Below, piece by piece: positions 14,401 to 24,727 of a stretch of 64,000 nucleotides of DNA. Each line of letters opens with the position of its first letter. The stretch's first letter is position 1. The DNA lies in contig MEDY01000081.1 of the NCBI GenBank assembly GCA_001724265.1, positions 62,001-126,000 of the forward strand, in the 5' to 3' direction. Source of the stretch: Rhizaria sp. SCN 62-66 (taxonomy: Eukaryota > Rhizaria, unplaced). A program made the translations under genes and the position numbers. Below the pieces are notes generated by a model that had not been told where the DNA came from, did not search any database, and saw nothing but the letters and a program-made list of their open reading frames with translations.

Positions 14401-17400
14401 CGCGGCGCGTGCGCGCGGCGGCGGCGGGCGAGGAAGAGCGCGACCTCGCGCGCCGCACACGTTTGCAGCGCGTGGAAGGCGATAGACTCGGGGTACTGGC
14501 CCTCGTAATCGAGCTCGTCCAGCACGCCCGCGCTAGAGTCCGAGCCCGAGGACAGGTCGGAGTGCGCGGCCGACACCGCGGGGGCGCGGCCACTGCCAGT
14601 GCCCCCAGTGGCAGCGCCGCTGTCGTCGCGGAGCACAGACATCGTGTTGTTGCCCGAGTGCACAGCACGGGCGGCGCGAGAGGCGCGGGGCTTGCCCTCG
14701 GTCGCAACCCTGTGGCCACTCGTGGCTGCCACGGCGCCCCACGTCGCGCCGAGCAGGTCCTCCGCGAGTCCCGGCACCGCGGCACCACGAAGCACAGTCG
14801 CAGCCGAACCAGTCGCCGCGCCATCCGTGGCCACGACGCCAGTTAGCGCGCGCGCGCCGAGCGCGGCGTAGGTGTAGAGCACCTCGTTCGCGGCCGACTC
14901 GGCGGGGCCCCAGTCTTTGCCCAGCACCTGGTCCGCGCACGAGAAGGGCCGCGGCATGCGCGGCCGCCGCAGCGTCACCTGCGCGCGGAAGCGGCGGCCC
15001 AGCGAGCGTGCGCCCAGGGGCAGGTACGGCCACAGCGCTGCGACGTGGTCGCCGGCGCCAGTCGCGTTCACGGCAGGGCTACCCGTCTTGGCGTTCCGGT
15101 TATTGACGTTGTTGTTGTTGTTGCCCATCGCAGTCTGGATCTTCGAGTCGACGTTGCTCTTTGCATTGACGCTTGTCGCCGCAGCTGCGTCGGGTGAGTG
15201 TTCGTGCAGCCACTTGGCGAGCGGCGTGGCCATGCGCGGCAGTACGCCCTCGACGGTAACCGTGAGCACGTCCCACGCGCGGTCCGCGTCGCCCCAGTCC
15301 TCGCGGCCCGGCCGCGGCGCGCCGCGCTCCACGGGCGTAGTCGAGGTCTGCACGACGGCCTCGCTCGCTGTGCGGCCCGCGGCGCCGCCCGCGTCGCGCC
15401 GCGCGGGCCGCACGGCTCCGACGGGCCGCAGCAGCAGCGCGACGGTGCCGGCCACTGGATCGAGCACGGCGCGCCGCACCATCCGTGGGTTGTCCAGCAG
15501 CAGTGAGCGCGCCGAGCCTCGCGTCGCCCACAGAGACGCCTCGGGCGGCAGCGACAGCGGCGATGACGACGACGACGACGACGATGACGATGAAGGGCTA
15601 GAGCCGGTGCTCGTAGTCTTCGCGTTACCAGTGGCGTGCGCACTGGCGCCATTTGTGTTCGCGGCGCCCTTTGCGGCCACAGTGTCGGCGCCCGCCAAGG
15701 GGCCCGGCAACAGATCGGAGGGCAGGATGACTGAGGCCGGACGCGCCGCGGCGGCCGTGGCGGTGGCGGCGGCGGCGGCGAGCTTGTGGTAGGCGGCCCA
15801 GAGGTACGTGACAGAGCTTTGTGGCGAATCGTTCTTCGCGTTCTTGCTCTTCTTAACATTGCCGTTAGCATTGGCGTTGGCCCAGGCTAAGAACGCCTTG
15901 AATCGCGCCCGGTCCCCCTCCTCAGCACCCCTCAGACTGGCATTGCTGTTAGCGGCGAAGCGCGGCCAGAGCTGGTGCGCGGCGGCGACGGGTCCCAGCC
16001 CCGCGGCCGCGGTCGCCGCCGCCTCGGACGCGGCCTGTCCGGCGAGGCACTTGCTGCCCAGCCCGCCGTCGAGCAGCGTGATGTTCACTGCGCCGGCGCT
16101 GCGCCAGGCGCGCGCCGCAAGGCGGGCCACGTCAGCGGGCAGCGCCGAGTGGCCGCCGCCGCCCAGTTCGGAGCGCAGACCGAGGCGCGCGCCCGCGAGC
16201 TCAAGCGAGACGTCGTCAAACGCGGTCAGCAGCGCAAGCGCCACGGTGTTCACGCCGCTACTGCCTGCAACACCGCCAACGTTGTTGTTATTGGTGTTCG
16301 CGTTGTTGTTGTCGGTGCTGGTGGGCGTGTTGGAGGCGGTGATGTCGCGCGCGAGCGAGAGCAGCGGCCCCAGCTGCGGCGCGCCGGCGGCCAGCGCCAG
16401 CGCGCGCGAGGCCGAGTGCACCGCGCGCCACCACTCGGCGTCGCCGACCTTCGCCTCCACCGCAGCGCTCGCACTCGCGCTCGCACTCGCGCCAGCACCG
16501 GAGGAAAGCGCGGCGGCGAGCGCGGCGGCGAGGTTGTCTGCGGCGGCGTCGACGGCGGTGGGGCGCGACGGCAGGCTGGGCGGACCCCCGCTGCGGCCGC
16601 CAGCAACGCCGCGCGGGCGCAACGCGGGCGCGCGCGGGGACGGCGGGCGGCGCACGCGCGCGCTCTGACGGTCCTCCAACAGCGCCTGCAGCGGCGACAG
16701 GTCCACCTCCACCGGCGCGGCGGCCGCGGCAGCAGAGCCAGAAGCAGTGGCAAAGGCGGGGCGCGCGGAATACGGCAGTAGGCGGGCGCGCGAGGAGCGC
16801 GGGCGGGCGGTGCCGGCGTCGGCCGCGGTCGCGCCGCCCTGCATCGTAGAATTGACAAAGAAACAAATTAGTTCATACAACATGAGATTAATTTAATAGA
16901 TGGTGTCGATAATATTGTGAAACAGGCTTTCATTTGCAGATTGATCATTTTAGTGCAAGTATTGAACGTACCATTCTTTCGTCGGCTTCAGCCTCAGTCT
17001 CAGCCTCGTCATTATCATCGTCGCTGACATCAATCGCAGCGGCCTGATCGTCGCTGTTGTCGTTATCATGGTCATCATCGTCACCGTGCGTAACCTTAAA
17101 GACACCGAGATTCGCCCGAGTACTTGCAACCAAAGCCTTCTTCGCGCGTTTCGCGTTCTTTGAAGCAGCCTTCGTCTTAGACACAGCAGTCATAGCACCG
17201 ACCTCGGCTTCGGTTTCGTCAAACTCCCCGATGCCGCCTCTCGCCACGTCGTCGTCATCGTCGTACTCGGCCTCGTCCTCGTCGTCGCCGTCGCCGTCGC
17301 CGCTATGCGCGAACACGACGTCGATAGGGGTGACCGTGAGCACGTCGCGCAGACTCAGCAGCACTGCATCGTGGCCCCACGGCAGCGTCAACACCGCCGG

Positions 17401-20400
17401 CGCGCGCCGCGGCCCCAACAGCGGCTGCTCCGCCACGGGGTCGCCGTGCGGGTACCGCGCCAGCAGAGGCGACGAGCCGGCCACGCTCAGCACGTCGCTC
17501 GCCTTCGGGCTGCGGCCCTGGCTCTGGCTCTCACTTTTGCCGTGGCCGTCGCCGTCGTCATTGTCGTCGACCGCGTACGCGTTGGTGGGCACCGTGAGCA
17601 CTGGCAGCGGCACGACCACCTCGCCGCTGTGCGCGGCGTCGCCCGCGCCGCCGACCCCGTCGCCGTCGCCCCAACCCGCGAGCTCGAACCCGGCGGCCGC
17701 GTCGTGCCACCCGCCGCGCTCGCCGACCGCTTCGGCCTCGTCCGCGGCCGCTGCGGCGGCGCGCGCCGCGGCGGGCAGCGGCAGCACAGCCGCTAAGTGC
17801 GCGCTGGCGTCGACCAGCCCGCGGCGCGCGGGGGCGGACGCGGAGGCCCAACCCCACCGGCTGCGCGTGCCAGCGCCGACAGCACTCGAGCCGGATCCAG
17901 AGCCATGAGAGCCAGAGGCTGAGCCTGCGTTGCTGTGCGCCGCGCCGTTACCACTGCTGCTGCTCGCGGTTGACTTCGCGGCGGGAACGCGCGCGTGCAC
18001 GAGCACAGGCGCGCCGTAGGGGGCGAGTCCGGCTCTGTGCTGCAGCTGCATCAGCTGTCCCACGGTCAAGTTCCCCACGCCCCCGGCGTGCCGGGCCTCC
18101 GCATCGGTGTCGGCGGCGCGGTCCAGCGCGTGCAGCGCAAGGGAGAGCGTGTCGTGTAGCGTCCCGCGGTGGCCGGTGCCCGTGTAGCCCGTGTCGGCCA
18201 GCGCGCCCGGCATGCGCAGCGGCGGTAGGCGGCGCGGCGCCTGAAGCGGGTTGAACGGACTCTCCCACAGACCTGTCTCCACCAGCGGCTGCACCGGCGG
18301 CCGCTGCGTCTGCGACTGCGCAGAGCTCGAGCTGCCGTGGTTGTCAGTGACTGTGAACCTCTGGGTGTTCGAGTGTGAGTGGCCTTGCGTCGACTCCATT
18401 GCCGTCGTAGTCGCGGTCGGCTTGCCAGTCGTGCTCACCCGGGCACGCACAGTTGCCTTGCCAGTACTCGCACCAGTACTCGCACCGGTACTCATGGGGG
18501 TACCCGTGCCAGTACTCGTGCCACCGGTGCTCGCTGCGCCCCTGCGCAGCGCGCGCGCGAGCGCCGAGGCGTGGAGCGCGGTAATGGGGGCCGCGACGGC
18601 GCCGCAGTCGCCCAGGTCCCAGCCGCAGCGCGCGCCGAGGCAGGCAAGGTCGCAAACGCCGTCGCCGAGCCAGGCCAGCGGGCAGCCAGGCGCGCACAGG
18701 GGGGACTCGCCGGGCGGGCCCGCAACCCAGGCCGGCACTGCTGACTCAGCAGGCGCAGTGTCGCTTGCGCTCGTACTGCTCGTGTTGTTGTTTCTGCTGT
18801 TGCTTGTGTTGTTGCTGTTGTTGTGGGCGTAGGGCGGGATCGGGGGCGCCGAGAGCCGGTTGGCGGCGCAGGCGGCGGCCCAGTGCAGGGCCGACACGCG
18901 GCCGGCCAGTGCGCGGGCCACCGAGCCCGTGCTACTTCCGGCAGCAGAGGCGTCGCCGCCGGCGGTCTGACTGGGCAGCGCGAGCGCGCCGTCGCGGAAG
19001 CGCGCCGCGGCGAGCGCGCGCTCGGCGGGCGCCGCGATGCAGGCCGAGAGGCAGAGCGGGGACGCGGCGGCCGCGGCGGGGGATAGCGGGCACGGGCCGG
19101 CGATGAGAGAAGGCGCCGCCACCGCGAGCGGGGGCTCCGGCACAGGCTCCGATACAGGGGTAGTCCCAGCAGGCGCAGGCGCCTTGGCTGCAGGTGCATC
19201 AGGCGCGGCAGAGTTGTCAGACTTGGCTGCGGGCTTTGCTTTGATCTTGGCACCGGCCACCGCAACGCTGTCGACCCCCAGTGTGCTGTGCTCGTCGTCG
19301 TCGGTGTAGATGACCGTGCCCGCGAAGGGGTCGGCGACCATCGCCGCGGTCAGCGGCCGCGTCAGAATGGTGTAGGGCGCGAACCCCAGCGCGAGCGCCG
19401 CGGCCACGGGCTCCAGCACCGCAGCTGCCGCGCCCGTCCGGTTGCGCACTGCGCCGTCGCCCGCAGCACCGCTCGCGTCGCCGCCGTGCTTACCGCCTCT
19501 CGCGGCAACGCTGGCGGCCGCGGCGTCTGCGATGCGGCCCGCAAGCTCGCCGCCGTCTCGCGGCAGCCCGCCCAGCACCAGCAGGTGCGACGCCAGCGGG
19601 GGCGGCAGGCGCGGGAGCCCGGCCAGCAGCGCGTTAACGTTGACGGATGGCCACAGCAGCGCGGGCCGCGGCAGCAGCGTCGAGGCCGCGACGGCGATGA
19701 CGCGGAACGGCAGCAGCGCCGGCAGCGCGGCGGCCAGCTCTGCGGGCAGGGATGACAGCGGCACCGGGTGCAGGCGCGTCTGCTTGACGCTCTGCGTCGC
19801 GGCCTTCGTCTTGACAGCGGTCTTGGCGGCGGCGGTGGCGGCGGCGGCGGCGGCGGCGGCGGTCTTGGTCTTCAGCGCGCGGGGCTTCGCCGAGGCAGCG
19901 AGTGGCTTGGCGTCCCTCAAACCCGTGTTGATGCTCTGTGTCTTCACGTCGTCGTTGTCGGCGTCACTGCGCTTGGAATCGTTGTCTGTGTCGGTCTCCG
20001 CCGTCGTCACATCGCCGTCACCCCTAGAGTCATCGCCACCAGCGTCCTCGTCGTCCTCAGCACCATCGGCGGCGGCGGCGGCGGTGTTGGCGGGGAGCAG
20101 GTGGTCCGGCACCACGATGAGCACACGGCCCACGGCGCGCGGCACAGGCACCCCCGCCCGCGCGGCCGCGGGGCCCACCCAGTCGCCCTCGACGCCACCG
20201 CTGGAGCCAGAACCGGTGGGTGAAGCCTTGGCGGTATCCGTGGCGGCGCTCGCGGCCCCCGAGGCGTGACGCGCAAGCGAGCGGAGCGACATCGCCAGCA
20301 GGCGCGCCTGCAGCGACCGGGGCGGGCGCGACGGCAGCGGCACGCGTAGCTCGGCCGCGGCGGCGGCGGTGGACAACGCAGACGCGGTAGAGCTCGCCTT

Positions 20401-22566
20401 CGCTTTGCTGTATGTGCTGGAGAGGGCGCGCGGACCCCAGAGCGCAAAGTGCGCCCTGGTCATCGCGGCGAGCTCTGGGGATGGCACCAGCAGCACTGGC
20501 TCGGCCTCGGCCTCAGCCTCCGCGTCTGGGTCAGCCTCTGCGTCATCGCTAGCGTCGACCCCGTCGTTATCGAGATCGGCGCCGCGCGATGCAAGACCTA
20601 AGGGGTTTCCATTCTCGCCCTCATCGTCGTCACCGTCGCCGTCGCCGTCGTCGTCGCCGAAGCCGTCGCCGTCGCTGGTCGCGGCCACTACCGTGGGCTC
20701 GCCCCAGTAGAAGTACACCGCGTCGACGGGCTACCCGCACAGCGCCGCCGCCGACACAGCGCGCCTGGCCGCCGCCACGGCCGCCACGGACCCGGACCCG
20801 GCCCCTGACTCGGACTCGGGGTCAGTGTCGCGATCTCCGTCGCGGTAGTCGAAGCCGTCGTCGTCGTCAAGGCTATCGCCATCGTCGCCGCCAGTGCTGC
20901 TGGCGGCGCGGCGGCCGCTGCGGCTGTGGCCGTCCGTGGTGGCCGTGGCGGCGAGCGCGGCGGCGTGCGCGGCGGCGGGGTCAGCGTCCGGTGCGGCGGC
21001 CGAGGGTGCGCCGTGCAGCGCGGCGCACGCGCGGCACAGCGGCTGCTGCTGCTGCCGCCGCAGGGACGGCAACGCAAACCCAGAGTTGGCGTCGTGGTCG
21101 TTGCTGCGGCCGTAGGTATCGCCGTCCAGGTCGGCGGCAACGGCCTCGAGCAGCGACACCACAAGTGCGGGCGTCGACGACGGCAGCGGCCGGACACCTG
21201 GCACGAGCGCCGTGAAGTAGCCGTACCCCGGGTCGCGGATGGACGCGGCCGCGGCTCCTGCGCCGCCATGGCCGCGGCCGTTGCGGGCGCCGGCGCCGGA
21301 CGCGGGGAGCACAGTCGCGGCCGGCAACTGTGCCTGCGCCTGTGCTTGTTGTGCCGTAATGCTGGCCTGGAGCGGCACAAAGCCCGACGCCTGCGCCTGC
21401 GTCTGTGCCAGTTGTGACACTGAGGCGCCATCACGGCCGCCACCGTAGTCTCCAGCGATGCCGATAGCATGATCGTCATCGTTAGCGCTGTCACGGTCGA
21501 TGCTGCGGCTGCTGCTTGGGCTCACACCCTCGCTGGCATCTGCAGCCGCCGCCGCCTCCGCGTCCGCCGCCGCCGCCTCCGCCGCCGCCGCCGCGGCCCC
21601 CGCGGCGGCCGGGACCGGTGCCAGTGCGGCGGGCCATGGCAGCAGCGTCGCCGCCTCGGCTTCTGTAACGGCGGAGAGCCCCAGCACGGCAAAGAGCGAC
21701 TCGGGCGGCAGCGGGAGCCCGGTGGCGGCGTGCTCCCACAGCGGGGGCGCGTACGACAGCGCGGTCGCCTCGCCGCCGCCGCCGCCGATGCTGCTGTTGC
21801 TGCCACTGCTAGAGCTAGAGCTGGAGCTAGAGCCGGTGACGTCAGCGTCAGAAGCGGAGTCATCCTTGGAGCCTGAACCAGAGCCGGACCCGGCCTCAGA
21901 GGCCGAGTCGTCCTTTCTCTCGCCGCTGCCGCTGCCGCTGCCGCTGCTGCTGCCACCGGGGCTGTCGCCGGTGATTTCGCCGGTGAGTTCGCTGCCGTCG
22001 CCGTCGCCCGCGCCCGGCGTCGAGGGGCTGTAGATCGAGTAGCCGCCGCCGAGCCCGGCCGTGGTGGCGAGGAGCAGCATGGCCGTGACCAGCGCGATGA
22101 CCGCGGCGACGGCCAGCATCACGCGCGGCGCACAGCGGCGGCCGCTGGAGTCGCCGGCGGAGCCCCCACTGGTGGCACCGGTGGCAGCGCTGTAGCTGCC
22201 GTTAATGCTGGCGTAGTCATCATCGACGTCGTCGTCGCTGTCGCCGATGTCCTCGTCGTTGTCGTTGTCATCCGACGCGGTGGCGTCGTTGTCATGGTAA
22301 GTCGGGGCGTCGTCGCTGGGGGCGGTGTACCACTGAGCGCCAATGCCCAGCCGCTGCCACAGCTGCGAGAACCACTGCGCAGGGCCGCCGGAACCAGCAG
22401 CGGATGCCGAGGGGCGCGGACGGCGGCGACGGGGGCGACTGCTGCGCCCGCCGCTGCCGCCGCTGTTGCTGTTAGCAACACTACCGCTGCCGCCGCCGCC
22501 GCCGATGCCGCTCGGGGCTCGGGAGGCGACGACCGGCCGGGATTCCATGTCGCTATCGGCAAGCAT
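10926..22566 (-). CDS. Giant Stealth/GNPTAB-like type II membrane protein (in-frame TAG at codon 612)
   Basis: CDS joins 22566..16972 and 16838..10926, about 3835 residues if the TAG is read. Human GNPTAB, the Golgi GlcNAc-1-phosphotransferase that makes the mannose-6-phosphate mark, is about 1250. Order seen: disordered basic/acidic N-terminus; a single membrane span at about 149-171 (PRVMLAVAAVIALVTAMLLL); then the TAG. Next comes a CR1-like motif VDAVYFYWG, a CR2-like pair (MSLRSLARHA near 757-767, GRVLIVVPDHLLP near 813-825), and an LNR/Notch repeat with all six Cys and WDLGDC (about 1289-1321). A CR3-like LHDTLSLALHALDRA follows the LNR, and an EF-hand-like loop DDDCDDVITSDQ lies near 3240. 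LNR plus EF-hand within Stealth points to GNPTAB rather than bacterial relatives. Between the motifs lie long Ala/Ser/Asp inserts. The NDD motif expected at the end of CR2 is not clear, so activity is uncertain. ATG 22566 is the first ATG; an upstream TTG is ignored. Stop TAA. Confidence 0.65.
11432..11481 (-). repeat. Long AGC (CTG) triplet repeat encoding about 17 Ser
   Basis: A nearly perfect triplet run near the 3' end of the Stealth-like gene. It is the longest pure trinucleotide tract in the window. Confidence 0.9.
16839..16971 (-). other. Spliceosomal intron of the Stealth-like gene
   Basis: 133 bp, phase 0, donor GTACGT, acceptor GATGCAG after a T-rich tract. It is AT-rich and contains in-frame stops, including the TGA at 16945-16947. 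It joins two GC-rich frames that otherwise look like separate genes. Confidence 0.85.
20731..20733 (-). other. In-frame TAG codon inside the Stealth-like reading frame
   Basis: Context on the minus strand is GGG TAG CCC GTC GAC. The same frame continues without another stop to the intron at 16971. The five residues right after it begin the CR1-like motif. No GTAYG-type donor is seen in the 200 nt before it, so an intron is unlikely. Confidence 0.85.
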
Positions 22567-23262
22567 CGCACGCAAGGCCTCTGGGCGGAGCGGCTAGAAC
22601 GCTGCTAAGTGAGAACGGGGTGAGGGCGGTGCTCGGGGCAGTCGCGTGCGGGGTGTTCTGTTTGACTGTGTTGGAGGCGTGAAAAAGACTTGTAGGGAAG
22701 TGCGAAACCTATGCAACGAAAAATATTATTTGAACATATGAGTTGTTAATTTAGCGTCTATCGGGATTAGATGTCAAAGCTGTAAATGGCGGACGATATA
22801 CAGATTCTGAAATACGCCAACGCGAGATGCCTCCGGATCCGACACCCCAGCCATCCACCACAGCCGTCACCCACGAATGCATATAATGAAGACAAAACAA
22901 TGCATATCTAAAAGTTATCAGTTCTAAGTACGATTTTATTTAGACATGTTGTTAGCTGATTAAAAATACATATTTGGCTGGTGCTTTTATTGATCGAAGC
23001 ATTGTATTGATAGTGTATAACGAGCTTCTCTACTACGCCAAGGTGACGTGTGACTTCCGGTACAGCATAGCAACACGGGTTTGGCGCACTCAATCAACAG
23101 CGCGTATAATGTGGCTACAGCAACAAAGACTATTACAAACAAAATTAAGGATAAACGTATCAAATCATAACATATACAGACAGCAAACATAATGAGACTT
23201 CTCAGCAAGTCCTTGTCGGCACACAGCAGCGCTGCAGCTCATTGCCCCCGTCCCTCGCCGCC
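22567..23262. other. Intergenic: Stealth promoter side and CFAP144-like 3' flank
   Basis: AT-rich from about 22680. No supported gene; the short frames here are not coding-like. Confidence 0.6.
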
Positions 23263-24267
23263 TTACTTGCCCTTGCCCGCGCCCGCGGCGCCGCGGCCGG
23301 CCCCAACGCCGCCGGCGGTGGCCGCGAAGGGCGAGACGCCCCAGTTAAGCGTGTACGAGTCCGCGAAGAGGGTCACCTCGGAGGACTTGAGGCCGCGGTG
23401 GAAGCCGCCGTCCTCGGGGCGGCGCAGCGCCTCGCTCACGCCGGAGCCCGCGTCGTCGTCGTAGTCGTCGCCGGCGGGACGCTTGGGCGCCACGGGGGGG
23501 AACCAGCCGTACTCCTGAAAGAAGCAGATTGAGCAAAGTTAGAACAACAACATGGGATATAACGTGGTATAGATGAGATTATAATGTGAAACGTGATTAA
23601 CCATTGACAGAATTGTTCAATCAATTTAACAGTATGATATACCCGCAAGATATGTTACAAAGTGTGAGATATCTAGTTCAAAGCTGTAACTCTTCAGTGC
23701 AGAGCGCACAACACATACCTGGTTGGAGGAGGCCGGGAAGGGGTGGCGCGCCTGGGGCGGCAGCAGCGAGCGGTGCATCGTGCTGAACAGCTCCTCGCGC
23801 AACGCCGCAACGGTCGCCGAGTCCAGGCGCCCGCTCTTGCCACCGGTCCGGCCCATATTGCTCCCGTTGCCGCGGCCAGTGCTGCTCATCGTGCTGTTGT
23901 TGCCGCCGTTGCGCGCAGTGGCGTCGAGGCCCGCCGCGGCGAGGGTCGCGGATCGGCCCTGGCCAGACTGCGTAAAGCTCGCGTTGGCGCTGCCGTTGCT
24001 GTTGCCGCTGCCGTTCACGCAGGCGGAGGAGGACGAGGCGGTCGCGATCGCGGCAGGGCGCGGGCAGCGCGACTCGAAGGAAACGGCGGTGGGCTTCTCG
24101 GGAAGCATCACCAGTGTGCGTGGGTTCGGCGCGTACGCGTGCTTGGGGAAGTTTTCGTACTGACGCGCCTCTTTTTCAACGCGCTCGCGCCAGATAGAAA
24201 GCTTGGCGACCTCGTCCGTGCGCTGCGCGCCTGTCGCAGAGGCTGAGGTGTGCGACTTGGAAAACAT
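23263..24267 (-). CDS. CFAP144/FAM183-like ciliary protein
   Basis: CDS joins 24267..23719 and 23514..23263, giving 266 aa. The likely match is the CFAP144 (FAM183) family, a small axoneme-associated protein. The evidence is the order of short blocks: an N-terminal WRERVEKEARQYENF helix, a central NPRTLVMLPEKP, then HPFPASSNQEYGWF across the splice, and a final SSEVTLFADSYTLNWGVSPF. A Ser/Gly/Asn-rich stretch of about 70 residues separates the first two thirds. The intron is phase 0, donor GTATGT, acceptor TTTCAG. The ATG at 24267 is the first. Stop TAA. It shares a 460-bp divergent promoter region with CSN5. Identification is from memory of the family pattern and is moderate. Confidence 0.5.
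23515..23718 (-). other. Spliceosomal intron of the CFAP144-like gene
   Basis: 204 bp, donor GTATGT, acceptor TTTCAG, AT-rich. Removal joins SSNQ to EYGWF in one frame. Confidence 0.85.
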
Positions 24268-24727
24268 CGCCCTGGGGGAGTCAATAGCATTATTTAACGG
24301 ACGTGTAAGTTAGTGAGTGGATATAAAAGTTGACGTTTTATACTACCATCGCGCGGCATTTGACCCTGACGGAGTTACACATCTCTTGAGAGTGGTTACT
24401 AAAACGTAAGTTTCGCCTGTTTCTGTGTCGCTCGCTCGACCGCGCTCTGACCACAAATATTGTTGCGGTACTTATCAATCGTTTATTCCATCAATGAGTC
24501 GACCTAAAGTGCCACCATCTTGCTGCCGCATTTACGCGTTGCTTTTACTTAATAATCCATTTTTACACTTACAAAACACTGCATTTATCGCCCCTGTGCG
24601 CTTCATATCTTTTCGACCCTAGCAGCCCAGGCCTTCTTCCCCATCAACCAGATCTCTACGCCCATAACCACCATCCCCGCGTGTCCGTCCTCGCGCCGTT
24701 TCACTCGCGCGTTGTCAATCTGCTTAA
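24268..24727. promoter_or_regulatory. Divergent promoter region, CFAP144-like / CSN5
   Basis: 460 bp of AT-rich to C/T-rich DNA between two gene starts on opposite strands. No specific motif is recognised. Confidence 0.4.

Noticed and set aside
11040-16781. Many long open frames antisense to the Stealth-like gene (for example 11074-12768 and 12228-13811)
   Set aside because: They are shadows of GC-rich codons in the real minus-strand frame. Their products are Arg/Pro/Ala-rich with no domain, and they end arbitrarily.
20719-20800. Intron explaining the Stealth-gene TAG
   Set aside because: No GTAYG donor is seen upstream within 200 nt, the sequence is fully GC-rich, and the CR1-like motif starts one codon after the TAG.
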